From Candidatus Poribacteria bacterium (GTDB taxonomy: Bacteria; Poribacteria; WGA-4E; GCA-2687025): a stretch of DNA of 33,671 nucleotides. Position 1 is the stretch's first letter. Every line of letters starts with the position of its first letter. The stretch is taken from contig JAPPNK010000020.1 in assembly GCA_028818695.1 (NCBI GenBank), positions 1 through 33,671 of the forward strand. The letters are read 5' to 3'. Position numbers and translations under genes: made by a program. The notes below the pieces were generated by a model. It ran no database searches. It saw nothing but the letters and a program-made list of their open reading frames with translations, and was not told the DNA's origin. Of the stretch, positions 1-9,200 are shown piece by piece.

Positions 1-112
1 ACGAAATGATTGACTTTGAACACAGATACTCCCGCGAAAGCGGGAATCCAGAGTCATGGCAGAAACCGCACGCATTCGCATTCCGATTTGTTCCAACTAA
101 AGCCCTAAGGTC
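1..112. repeat. Small palindromic repeat element, copy 1 (cut by window start)
   Basis: A hairpin CCCGC-GAAA-GCGGG lies at 31-44. It is followed by a 3' arm ending in TTCCAACTAAAGCCCTAAGG (91-110). Both the hairpin with its trailing AATCCAGAG and the 3' arm recur in the full-length copy at 25286-25451. The bases before the hairpin (about 1-27) also resemble that copy's left arm, so the window probably opens inside the element. No coding potential is seen. The element ends about 70 bp before the oxidoreductase gene and may overlap its promoter region. Confidence 0.65.
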
Positions 113-181
113 AGATGTCGGTCATGACGCAGCGGAGAGAATCGGCTAAAATGAATCTGTCAACAAACGGGAGTCAACGCT

Positions 182-1228
182 ATGGCTGAAAAAGTCCGCA
201 TTGGATTTGTCGGCGCAGGTTATATGGGTCAAAACGCGCATATGGCGAATTACGCCAAGATCGAGAGCTGCGAGCTGGCCGCCCTCGCCGAAGGAAGAGC
301 CGAAACCGCTAAGGCGGTCGCCCAAAAATTCGGAATACCTAAAATCTACCCCGACCACCATGCGCTCCTAGAGGATGAGAGCATCGACGCGGTTGTCGCT
401 GTCATGGGTTTTCACCTGTTCAACTCGCTTGTACGGGATATTTTGAACGCCGGCAAGCCTCTCATCACCGAAAAACCGATCTGCATTCGGCCCGACAACG
501 CCCGACAGCTGAACGATCTCGCCGAACAGAAGGGGGTTCATTACCAGATCGGGTATATGAAACGGCACGATGTCGGAGCGAAAGCGGCGCGGCAAACCAT
601 TCAGCAGTGGCGCGAAACGGGCGAGGCGGGCAACCTGAGCTATCTGCGCGTCGCCATGCCTCCTGGCGACTGGACCATGGAACATGAGCAGCCCGTCAAC
701 CGAGGCGACCATGCGCCGCCGTATGAAGGGCAGACAGGCGAATCGCCGCCCGAATGGATGGACAAGCGTCAAGGAAACCGGTATGTCGGGTTCATTAACT
801 TTTACATCCATCAGATCAATCTGATTCGGTATCTGCTGGGGGAAGATTATCGGGTTGAATACGCCGACTCAGGCGGGAGAGTGATGACCGCAGTGTCGGA
901 CAGCGGCGCTCTCATTCTGCTTGAGATGGCGGGGCGCGGTCTTCAATACCGGTGGATCGAGACCTACACGGCGCATTTTGACAGCGGCTATGTTCATTTG
1001 GAAATGCCGGCTCCGATGGCGCGCCACCGCGCCGGCGAGGCGCACATCTACCGCGCGGGCGATCCGCCGCAGGAAACGCGGCTTTATCTGCCGCAGAAGT
1101 GGGCGTTTGAGGAGCAGGCGCGCGCCTTCGCCGCCTCCATACAGCATGGCGAACCGAACCTCGCGCCCGCCGGGGACGCCGTCAAAGACCTGGAAGTGAG
1201 CGAGGAGTATATTCGAGCTGTTTCATAA
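182..1228 (+). CDS. Gfo/Idh/MocA family NAD(P)-dependent oxidoreductase
   Basis: This is a 348-residue protein of the usual length for the family, predicted to be a cytoplasmic NAD(P)-dependent sugar or inositol-type dehydrogenase. The N-terminal Rossmann fold shows GFVGAGYMG at residues 9-17. It is followed by the family's EKP signature (TEKPIC, near residue 96), whose lysine contacts cofactor and substrate, and by QIGYMKRHD, the start of the C-terminal alpha/beta domain. The later segment GFINFYIHQINLIRYLLG carries the H-Q-I pattern typical of the active-site helix. The ATG at 182 has a GGGAG ribosome binding site 8 bases upstream. The gene stands alone, with no transporter or sugar kinase beside it, so the substrate cannot be named. 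The family call is firm; the substrate is unknown. Confidence 0.92.
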   Translation: MAEKVRIGFVGAGYMGQNAHMANYAKIESCELAALAEGRAETAKAVAQKFGIPKIYPDHHALLEDESIDAVVAVMGFHLFNSLVRDILNAGKPLITEKPICIRPDNARQLNDLAEQKGVHYQIGYMKRHDVGAKAARQTIQQWRETGEAGNLSYLRVAMPPGDWTMEHEQPVNRGDHAPPYEGQTGESPPEWMDKRQGNRYVGFINFYIHQINLIRYLLGEDYRVEYADSGGRVMTAVSDSGALILLEMAGRGLQYRWIETYTAHFDSGYVHLEMPAPMARHRAGEAHIYRAGDPPQETRLYLPQKWAFEEQARAFAASIQHGEPNLAPAGDAVKDLEVSEEYIRAVS

Positions 1229-1296
1229 TCTGGATGGCGCATATCAAAAACGCGCCGACGCGGCGGTACGCATCGGGCGGGAGGATCGTTAAATTC

Positions 1297-1347
1297 AACG
1301 GGAAATAGCCGCCGCGTTTAACCCAAAGGGAAGGATCCATTCCCGTT
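1297..1347 (+). terminator. Possible terminator or leader hairpin
   Basis: AACGGGAA (1297-1304) is perfectly complementary to TTCCCGTT (1340-1347), and the right arm runs on into TTTTC. A second segment, GGGAA at 1328-1332, can pair with the same right arm, so two hairpins are mutually exclusive. It lies between the oxidoreductase stop and the cohesin/PKD gene. It could end the first transcript or act in the leader of the next. The long 35-base loop makes the terminator reading tentative. Confidence 0.3.
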
Positions 1348-1411
1348 TTCATCAAACGCGCTCTCCATGCAACTGCGGCGGCGCGCTTAAATTTAAAGGA
1401 AGGACGCGCCC

Positions 1412-2806
1412 ATGCGAATCCATAACGCGCTCATGAAACTTGCCGCTCCGCTCATTGCCGCCGCTTTGAGCGCCGCAACTTTACAGCAGGCGGCAGGGGC
1501 GGATGTGTCGCTCACGCCTCCGCCGGGACCGATGCCGACCGCCGGCAGCCGAGTCGATCTACGCCTCTCTGTCGACGGCGCCGTCGACCTGTTCGGCTGG
1601 CAGATTGAGATCGCCTATCCCAAATCGGTTCTAGAGTTCCATTCATTCCAAGAGGGCGATTTTTTAAAACAGGGCGGGTCCACCTTCGCCGTGGCGCCGA
1701 TCCTGAAAGATATTCAGAACGATCCTGATCAACTGGACGGGTCGGTTCTTCTCGCCGTCACATCAACCGAAAACGGCGTTGATGGCTCCGGTCTGCTCGG
1801 TACCCTCTCCTTCACCGTCCTTTCCGAATCGGAGGCGCTGCTGAAACCGATTCGCCCCAAGTTTCTCAATTCGGATGAGGAACAGATTGCCGTTGCGAAT
1901 TTGACCAACGCTACCCTTCTGCCGAATCAAGCGCCGACCGCCGTCATCAAAGGGCCGGCGGAAGTTGAGACGGGCGCGGCGTTTCAGCTGGACGCGACCG
2001 GTTCGACGGACGATTACGGCATCGCGGCGTATATGTGGAGCTTCGGAGACGGCGCCTCGGCGCAGGGGGCTAATGTCTCCCACGCCTATCAGAACGCGGG
2101 GGTTTATACGGTGTCGCTCACCGTTGTGGACGCGCAGGGGGCGTCCTCTAAAACGACCTTGACCGTCGAAGCGGTCGACCCAGGAGATCCCGCTGTGCGG
2201 AAGCCTGAAGGCGCTTTCATCGTCTTCTACTTCAACCTTCCGCAAGCCGAATCGGACGCGAAGGCGCACATTAAAATATGGGACGGGCGATTCGCCGTTG
2301 AAGAGGGTATGTTTTTGGAATATCAAACCCGCATCGCATCCAGAAGCCCCGTGTACAGCGTCGGCATTGACGCCGTCGCCGCGGACGGGCGGACGCTCAG
2401 CGGAAGCGGAGCCAAAGATGAAAACAATCTGTCAGCCGACCCGGACGCCGACCTGTCTGACAACGCTGTCGACAAATGGTACCACCGCAAGATCCCTCTC
2501 AACGCGCTCAGCGGAAGCAATCTTGTGGAAATCTCCCTCGCGTTTAAGACGGGCGGACATCCTGGCGGCGTGTACCGCGCCTTCTTCGACAACATTCAGA
2601 TCACGGACGGACGCTGGATTATTGAAACGATCTACGCGAACGAGGCGAACTTCCCGCTAGACGAGCCGGCGTCCGTCTCCGCCATCGAAGGAAGCGGAGG
2701 GATGGAAGGCGTTTTACACGCGGGCGCCTCCGCCGGCGAGCTGACCGCGCAGATTGAGCCGCGCGGAAAACTTGCCTCCGTTTGGGCAAATCTGAAGGCT
2801 GAATAA
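1412..2806 (+). CDS. Secreted cohesin-like/PKD domain protein
   Basis: A 464-residue exported protein. Residues 1-29 form a Sec signal peptide (basic start, Ala/Leu core, cut near AGA-D). Residues about 30-170 look like a cohesin-type beta sandwich, with a FGWQIEIAYP strand and a GLLGTLSFTV strand. Residues about 171-257 are a PKD domain with the hallmark WSFGDGASAQG and an SHAYQNAGVYTVSLTV ending. Residues about 265-400 look like a jellyroll ligand-binding module that ends in FFDNIQI; I cannot assign it to a family. No sortase signal, PorSS tail or dockerin is visible. The ribosome binding site AAAGGAAGG precedes the ATG. The next gene follows after 14 bases, so the two are probably co-transcribed. 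A role in surface adhesion or polysaccharide binding is inferred from domains only. Confidence 0.82.
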   Translation: MRIHNALMKLAAPLIAAALSAATLQQAAGADVSLTPPPGPMPTAGSRVDLRLSVDGAVDLFGWQIEIAYPKSVLEFHSFQEGDFLKQGGSTFAVAPILKDIQNDPDQLDGSVLLAVTSTENGVDGSGLLGTLSFTVLSESEALLKPIRPKFLNSDEEQIAVANLTNATLLPNQAPTAVIKGPAEVETGAAFQLDATGSTDDYGIAAYMWSFGDGASAQGANVSHAYQNAGVYTVSLTVVDAQGASSKTTLTVEAVDPGDPAVRKPEGAFIVFYFNLPQAESDAKAHIKIWDGRFAVEEGMFLEYQTRIASRSPVYSVGIDAVAADGRTLSGSGAKDENNLSADPDADLSDNAVDKWYHRKIPLNALSGSNLVEISLAFKTGGHPGGVYRAFFDNIQITDGRWIIETIYANEANFPLDEPASVSAIEGSGGMEGVLHAGASAGELTAQIEPRGKLASVWANLKAE

Positions 2807-2820
2807 CGCTGGAGAAACCC

Positions 2821-3642
2821 ATGTCCGCTTGGCAATCAGAAGCGCTGTTTCGGAAGTTTATCCATGAACTGCGCCTGCGGAGCTTCAAAGCGAACGAGCT
2901 GACGGTGCTCTTTCAAAGGGAGCGGGACGGCGTCCGCAACAGCCCGCCGGCGCCAGAGCTTTGGAGCAACATCGCGCCGACGCTCGTCGTCCTAGACGCG
3001 CTGCGCGAGCGGATGAATGCGCCCATCAGCCTCTCCTCGGCGTACCGGTCGCCCGATTACAACGCCGCTATTGGCGGCGCGTCCGCCAGCCTCCACACCG
3101 CCTTCTCCGCCGTCGACTTTTATCTCGACAACGGCAAAGAGGAAGCCGCCGCCGAAACGCTTCTCAACTGGCAGGGCAGGCGTTTCCATTGCCCCGTCCC
3201 GATACGAAGCGAGGCGGACAAAAACGGCACCGCGCGGCTCTATTCGCTCCGTCCAGTCGACGAAGAGAACGGGTGGAGCTTCGAGTTCAACGGAGGAGTC
3301 GGATACTACCGCGCGCAGCGGTTCGTGCATCTAGACACGCGCGGGCGGCGCGCCGTCTGGCAGGACGCCCCGGCGCTGATGGAACGAATCGCCCAAGAGA
3401 CGCGCAGCGGCATGCGCAAGCTGATTGCAGAGGCGCAGCCGCATGATCCGTCCGTCTTCCGCCGTCTATTTCAGCTGACAGAAAAAGCTCTCGCCGAATT
3501 GGACGCCGAGAACGCTCCGCCCGCCGCGCGGAAAGGCGCGCTCCAAAAACTGAACTTTCTGATCAAGCGTCTAGAAAACAGCTCAAAACAGGAGGCGGAA
3601 ACGGCGCTGGAAGAGCTAACCCCGCTCTGGCCGATTCTTTGA
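2821..3642 (+). CDS. M15-family peptidase (D-Ala-D-Ala carboxypeptidase-like)
   Basis: A 273-residue protein. Residues about 68-175 match the peptidase M15_3 (VanY/endolysin-like) fold: SSAYRSPDYN, GGASASLH and a FVHLD strand. The expected zinc ligands are present as H92-x6-D99 and H170-x-D172. This fold cuts D-Ala-containing peptidoglycan cross-links. No signal peptide is seen, so export would need another route, or the enzyme acts on cytoplasmic peptides. The C-terminal 90 residues are helical and charged, with no family recognised. It begins 14 bases after the cohesin/PKD gene with GGAG as ribosome binding site, suggesting one operon. The catalytic role is inferred from motifs. Confidence 0.82.
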   Translation: MSAWQSEALFRKFIHELRLRSFKANELTVLFQRERDGVRNSPPAPELWSNIAPTLVVLDALRERMNAPISLSSAYRSPDYNAAIGGASASLHTAFSAVDFYLDNGKEEAAAETLLNWQGRRFHCPVPIRSEADKNGTARLYSLRPVDEENGWSFEFNGGVGYYRAQRFVHLDTRGRRAVWQDAPALMERIAQETRSGMRKLIAEAQPHDPSVFRRLFQLTEKALAELDAENAPPAARKGALQKLNFLIKRLENSSKQEAETALEELTPLWPIL

Positions 3643-3803
3643 CCCGCTTGGACCTGCTTGCGCGGGAACGACGATCAGATTCGTCAAATGTGTTCCATAA
3701 ACGCCCCAACTCAAGCGCCAAGCTCCGAATGCGCCGATTGACGCGCCCCGCCGTCCATGATATACATAACAATCCACAGTTCACGCAGGAAGGCGATGTC
3801 GTT

Positions 3804-5174
3804 ATGTTTCATCTGCGATGCTCATTTAAAAACAGATACATGATTCTCTCGGCCGCGGCGCTTCTGCTCTTCGCGGCAATACCCGCTTCAACATTCGCCC
3901 AAGAGGCGATGCCAACCGAAACCGCCGAGGCGCAGGCGGATGAAGGCTCCGACGCGGCCGCCGCTCTCGACAGCGGCGACACCGCATGGATGCTCACCTC
4001 CTCCGCCCTTGTGATGCTCATGCTTCCAGGCCTCGCCCTGTTCTACGCAGGAATGGTGAGGCGCAAAAACGTCCTCAGCTCCATGATTCACTCCTTTGCC
4101 GCCCTCGGCGTGATCGGCGCTTTATGGGCAGTCGTCGGCTACTCGCTGGCGTTCGGCAGCACCCTCGGCGGCTTTATCGGCAACCCGCTGGATAAGATTT
4201 TCTTGCTAAGCGTTGACTACAAGGACCTAGCGCCCGACAGCGCTTATCCTGAGCTGGTCTTCATGGCATTCCAAGGCATGTTCGCCATCATCACGCCGGC
4301 GCTCATCAGCGGCGCCATCGCCGAGCGCGTCAAATTCGGCGTCTACATTTGGTTCATCGCCCTCTGGAGCCTGCTCGTGTACTGCCCGCTCGCGCACTGG
4401 GTATGGGGCGGCGGGTGGCTTGCCAGCTTGGATACATCCCCGCTCGATTTCGCCGGCGGCACGGTCGTTCATCTCTCCTCCGGCATTTCAGCTTTGATTG
4501 TCGTTCTCATCATCGGGACGCGGCGCGGATGGCCCAGCGGCGAAATGCTTCCGCATAACCTGACGCTCACGCTTCTCGGCGCGGGGCTGCTCTGGTTCGG
4601 CTGGTTCGGCTTCAACGCCGGCAGCGCCGTTGCCGCCAACGCCGACGCCGGCCTCGCCTTCACAACGACGCAGATCGCCGCGGCATGCGGGGCGCTTGGC
4701 TGGCTCATCATAGAGCGCATCCACACCGGCAGAGCGTCCGCTCTTGGGGCGGCGTCCGGCATCGTCGCCGGCCTTGTCGGAATCACCCCCGCCGCTGCGT
4801 ATGTGGAACCATGGGCTGCCATGATCATCGGCTTCGGCGCAGGGCTAATCTGCTACGGCGGCGTCCTGCTCAAAGGGCGTCTGAAATACGACGATTCGCT
4901 GGATGTCATGGGCATCCACGGCGTTGGAGGCGCATGGGGAGCCATCGCGACAGGCATCTTCGCAACGGTCGGAGCGGTAGGCCTCATCTCAGGCAACTTT
5001 GATCAGTTCTTGGCGCAGATCATCGGCGTTCTCGCCGCAGCCGCATACGCCGCCGTCATCACGTTCATCATCGTCAAGGTCCTTGACGCAATCATCGGCT
5101 TCCGAGTCGAAGAAGAGCAGGAGCAGATCGGACTTGACCAGGTTGAACATGGCGAAGCCGGTTACAACTTCTAA
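3804..5174 (+). CDS. amt: Ammonium transporter, Amt family
   Basis: A polytopic inner-membrane ammonium channel of 456 residues. A cleavable signal-like segment precedes the first Amt helix (DTAWMLTSSALVMLMLPG). Family signatures are clear: FYAGMVRRKN, the DFAGGTVVHLSSG helix with the conserved Asp and first pore His, and MGIHGVGGAWG with the second pore His, so the channel should work. An upstream in-frame TTG at 3639 overlaps the M15 gene stop. I prefer the ATG at 3804 because AGGAAGG precedes it by about 10 bases and the added 55 residues are polar and unlike the family. No glnK (PII) gene is adjacent, which is unusual because amt is commonly paired with it. The next gene follows after 15 bases. 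Confidence 0.95.
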   Translation: MFHLRCSFKNRYMILSAAALLLFAAIPASTFAQEAMPTETAEAQADEGSDAAAALDSGDTAWMLTSSALVMLMLPGLALFYAGMVRRKNVLSSMIHSFAALGVIGALWAVVGYSLAFGSTLGGFIGNPLDKIFLLSVDYKDLAPDSAYPELVFMAFQGMFAIITPALISGAIAERVKFGVYIWFIALWSLLVYCPLAHWVWGGGWLASLDTSPLDFAGGTVVHLSSGISALIVVLIIGTRRGWPSGEMLPHNLTLTLLGAGLLWFGWFGFNAGSAVAANADAGLAFTTTQIAAACGALGWLIIERIHTGRASALGAASGIVAGLVGITPAAAYVEPWAAMIIGFGAGLICYGGVLLKGRLKYDDSLDVMGIHGVGGAWGAIATGIFATVGAVGLISGNFDQFLAQIIGVLAAAAYAAVITFIIVKVLDAIIGFRVEEEQEQIGLDQVEHGEAGYNF

Positions 5175-5189
5175 ACGAAAGGCAGTTCC

Positions 5190-6134
5190 ATGTTGATCGC
5201 TCTTTCCGCGGCCGCCCTCTCGCTGGACACAGCGGGGGCGGTCGATCCCGCTGTTGTTTTTGAAGGCGAAACGGTCGAAGCTGTCGCGCGGTACGAGATC
5301 CATGAAGCGGTCGCGCTTGAGGGCGGCGCCGTTCTCATGCGCCGTTCCGACGCGCCGAATGAGAAAGGTTGGACGCGCGTCAAAACAGGCGTCCAGGAGG
5401 AAACGGCCGCGTTCGCGTTTGTTCCAAACGGCAAGGTACCAACGCTGCTCATCGGAACGGACGACAGCGCCTTTGTCTATGCGCTCAAAAGCGCCGACGG
5501 TCCCGCCGTCCGAAACGTCCAGTTCGACAACCTAGAGGCGCGGAAAAAATGGTACACCCCATGGGGCGGACCGCCCGCCGTTCGCCGCTTCGCTGTCACG
5601 CAGGACGGAACCGTGTACGCCGACATCCACGTCGGCAGCATCATGCGCTCCAAAGACCATGGCGCGACCTGGGAGCCTGTCGAACCGAGCCTGCATCCCG
5701 ATGTCCATGAAATTGCCGTTTCAAAGGCAAAGCCCGACCGCGTCTACGCAAACACAGCCAACGCTGTCTATGTGAGCGACGACCGAGGCGCGACATGGAC
5801 GCACCGAAGGGACGGCCTCCCCGCGCGGTATGGACGCGCTGTCGCCGTTCATCCAGAGAATCCCGACCTTGTGTTGGCGAGCGTCAGCGACGGGCCGCGC
5901 GGCGGAAACGGGCGGCTTTTCCGCTCCGAAAACGCCGGCGCCGACTGGGAGCATGTCGACAACGGCTTCCCTGCCTCCGTCAATCAGAACATCGACACGA
6001 AGCGCGTCGCGTTCACTTCCGACGGCTCCGCCTGGGCCGCTGTCGGCAAGACGCTCTATATGTCCCAAGACGGCGGGAAAACATGGTCAATACGCTGGGA
6101 AGCGGAAGAAGCGATCCGCGCCCTCGCCCCGTAA
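5190..6134 (+). CDS. Secreted Asp-box (BNR) beta-propeller protein
   Basis: A 314-residue protein with a short signal peptide (MLIALSAAALSLDTAGA). Four Asp-box repeats of the S-x-D-x-G-x-T-W type are readable: SKDHGATW, SDDRGATW, SENAGADW and SQDGGKTW. Each is preceded by strands such as VHEIAVSKAKPDRVYA. This pattern is shared by sialidases, sortilin/VPS10-type propellers and photosystem-assembly Ycf48-like proteins. The catalytic residues of sialidase (Arg triad, Tyr) are not recognisable, so it is more likely a binding or scaffold propeller than an enzyme. It starts 15 bases after the ammonium transporter with GAAAGG as ribosome binding site, so the two probably share a transcript; the functional link is unknown. 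Confidence 0.8.
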   Translation: MLIALSAAALSLDTAGAVDPAVVFEGETVEAVARYEIHEAVALEGGAVLMRRSDAPNEKGWTRVKTGVQEETAAFAFVPNGKVPTLLIGTDDSAFVYALKSADGPAVRNVQFDNLEARKKWYTPWGGPPAVRRFAVTQDGTVYADIHVGSIMRSKDHGATWEPVEPSLHPDVHEIAVSKAKPDRVYANTANAVYVSDDRGATWTHRRDGLPARYGRAVAVHPENPDLVLASVSDGPRGGNGRLFRSENAGADWEHVDNGFPASVNQNIDTKRVAFTSDGSAWAAVGKTLYMSQDGGKTWSIRWEAEEAIRALAP

Positions 6135-6189
6135 AAAGCCCTTTGGCAAGGGGTTTGTAGGCATCGGTTAAATCCCGCTTCGGACGAAA

Positions 6190-6232
6190 GGCGCCCGTCA
6201 GACGTCTCAACCGAGACAGCCTGACGGGCGCC
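6190..6232. terminator. Long hairpin between convergent genes, likely bidirectional terminator
   Basis: GGCGCCCGTCAG (6190-6201) pairs perfectly over 12 bases with CTGACGGGCGCC (6221-6232). Inside it GTCTC and GAGAC form a second 5-base stem closed by AACC. It lies between the stop of the propeller gene (+) and the stop of the macroglobulin gene (-). Read on the minus strand, the stem is followed by TTTCGT, a weak U tract; read on the plus strand there is only a C-rich tail. It therefore best fits termination of the macroglobulin transcript. Confidence 0.6.
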
Positions 6233-6249
6233 CCGCTCCTCCCCTCCGC

Positions 6250-9200
6250 TCAACGCTCCTCCGTCACATTCACCTCTAAAGGCGCAGCGTAGGCGACCCG
6301 CTTCGGGTTGTAATACTCATACGCCTTAGACGCCCCCGTTTGAGCGCGCAGCGGAAACTTTGCCCGAAGGCTGTATTCAAACGCGACGGTCTGACGCGCG
6401 GAAACCTCGTCAAAATATAGAATCACTTGACGCGGCGCGATCTCAAACTTCTGAACGACCCCGTCCGACACCAGACGTTCAAAATCGGCGGGTTGAACCG
6501 CAAAGCCCGGCGGAATGCCCAGGTCAATGACAACCATCTTTGCGTTCATGTTCTGCGGGTTGCGGAAAACGCAGGCCGCCTTGACCGTCTCATCCTTAAC
6601 CAAACGCGACCTGTCATACGAAACGGACACATTGAACGCGGGCAGCGGCGGCGCTATCTTCGGCTGATTGCCCCACGGCATATAGAAGCGCCCGAAGATC
6701 TGAAACGCCGGCCGCCCTGTCCCGTCCATACGAATCTCCACCTCATGCGCCCCCGATTTCAGCCCGCCGTTTCCGTCCGACAGGGCGAGTAGATGCGCAA
6801 CGTCGCTGTTCTGCGGCTCGATGCGTATCTGCCCCATTTCGCGACCGTTCAGCAGAACGGTCGCCGTTCCGTCCGCCTCGCCGACCGCGCCGGACGATCC
6901 CTTCAGCAACGCCTTCAGCGCTAGGACGGTCGCCTGCGTCGTGTGCCATGTCCCGCGCGGGTCGCGCATCGACATCAGATAGGTCAAGGCGCGCTCGGTC
7001 AACATCGGATCGCGCCGCCAACGCAGGAGCGCCAGCGCTGCTAAGCCTGTCGCCTCAAGATTGGCGGCTTCTTCGCGGGCGTAGGTCATCGTCGGCAAGC
7101 CGCTTGTCCAATAGGAACCGTCTCCGTCGCGCTTCGCCATCGCGATCAGACGCGCCATCGCGTCGTCGACGGCGGCATCGTCCGGCGCGGCGTTCGCCAG
7201 CGCGTTGCAGACCATCGCCAGCATATACGGGTCTTCGGCGGCTTTCCAGTGCGCCTTCAGGTAGTCAACGCCCTTCGTCAGCGGTTCGCCTTCGTAGCCG
7301 CTGGACGCCAAAGCCCAGACGATATACGCTGTCGGCAGCAGTTCGCTCGACTGAATGCGCCCCCAGACGCCCCGATGCAGATACGCCGCGTCCGGCGCCC
7401 ATGAGCCGTCCCTGCGCTGCGTTGAAACAAGCCACTGCTGCGTCCGCTTGATAAGGGCGGGATCCACCTCATGAACGCGCGACATGTCGGCAAACTCCAT
7501 AAGCCCGTACGCCGTCAAGATCTTGTTTGCGGGCGCATTTCCAAACCAAGAAAACCCGCCCCCGTCCACCTCAAACGAGAGCAAACGCTGATAACCGAGG
7601 TTGATATACTGTTCCGCCTTCATCTGGATTTCTGGGGAGATCTGCTCCGTCTCGCGCATATAATCCAGCGCCAGGATGTTCGGATAAGTGGTGGAGCTGG
7701 TCTGTTCAAAACAGCCGCTCGGCATGCGCAAGATGGCGTCTAACCCGTCCGCAAGTTGGCTAAAGGCGCCAGGGTAGATCTTCACAAACAGCTGGCTTGC
7801 GCCAGGGACAGCAGAGGCGGGTATCTGCGCCGTCCGCTTCGCCGCTTCAGGTCCAAGCCGCCCGTTCATGGTCAGCTCATATTTCCGTCCGTTCGGCGTC
7901 ACCTGCAGCTCTCGGCGCACCGCGTCGCTCATGGTCGACCCGTAGGCGCGCGCTGTGAACGCATGCCGCCCATGTTTCTCCGCCTTGACGCGAAAATACC
8001 TGACCGTCACTTCGCCCGGCTCCAGCTCGGCGCGCATTTCCAAGCCGCTCAACGGCTCGAACCAGTCCGCCTCGTCGATCTCAAGCCGTATCGTCTGCGG
8101 CGTTTCAAGGTAATTGTAAAGCGCGATCGGCATGCTCACCTCGTCGCCCTGCGTCAGTTTGGACGGGAGATCGATGTCGATGAAGAAGTCTTGAAAGACG
8201 CGCACGCCCGCCGACGCGCTGCCCAGCAAACCGCCCTTGGTGGAGGCGGACGCCGCCAGTTGCCATGTGGTGATCGAGTCGGCGAGCGGCACGTTCAGCT
8301 GCGCATGTCCTTTTTCGTCGGTCAGGAGCGACGGCATGACAAACAGCGTCTCTGGGAAATACTCGCGCAGTCGTGGAGGCGCCGCGCTGTCCGCCGGAGC
8401 CGCCGAAGCGTCTTTTTCTAACAGGAGATTCGTTAATCCAGCCGTTTTGAATTGTCGGGCGCGCGATGCGGAAACCGGGGAGTTCACCGCCACTACAGGC
8501 GCCCTCCCCAATACAGACGATCGCGCGGAGAATCTCCGCAACCGCCTCCCCACGATGGCGAAGCGCCCCATTCCAAAGCCCAAATTTTCCTGCTCAAAAA
8601 GTTCTTCGTCAGCGGGGACTCTGCCACTCGCGATATAAAGCCAAATGTCGTCTTCCGTCCCGAAACGGCCGTCCGGTCCCATGCTCATTGCGAACGATTG
8701 ATGATATTCATTGGACTGGAAGCTCAAACGGTTGCCCCATGGGTCCAGCAGCGCCTCATCAGGCAGATGATCCCCTGCCATGATCTCCATGAATATATCC
8801 CTGCGTTCAGAACCTGTCGTCCCTTTGAGCGCGTTTTTGAACGCTTGCTTGAACGGCTCAAATAAGCTCTCAGCGACGGGGCGCAGCGCTTCCTGAAGCC
8901 CCTCGGCTGTATGGCTCGTCGATTGCTTCGCCAACGTGTATTCAGGGTGCGCCGTGTCGACCGCGGCGAAGAGCAGGCGCGCCGCTTGTTCGCGCCTCTG
9001 CGCGCCGTTGGGCGCCGCAGCCTTCCGCGGCATGGGTCCCGCAATCAATTCCGGCTGCAGCTGGGTTATCTGGACGCGCGGGGTCAACAGCTCCTTTTCC
9101 AATAAGAAGAAGACGCGCTCAAACCCAGGCTGCGCCTCCACCCGCGCGAACACCGCCTCATCCACCATCTGAACGCCCAGCGCAGCCAAAACGGGGTTGC

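Noticed and set aside
3639-3803. TTG start extending the ammonium transporter by 55 residues
   Set aside because: The extension is polar and atypical, and a good ribosome binding site and signal-like segment support the ATG at 3804.
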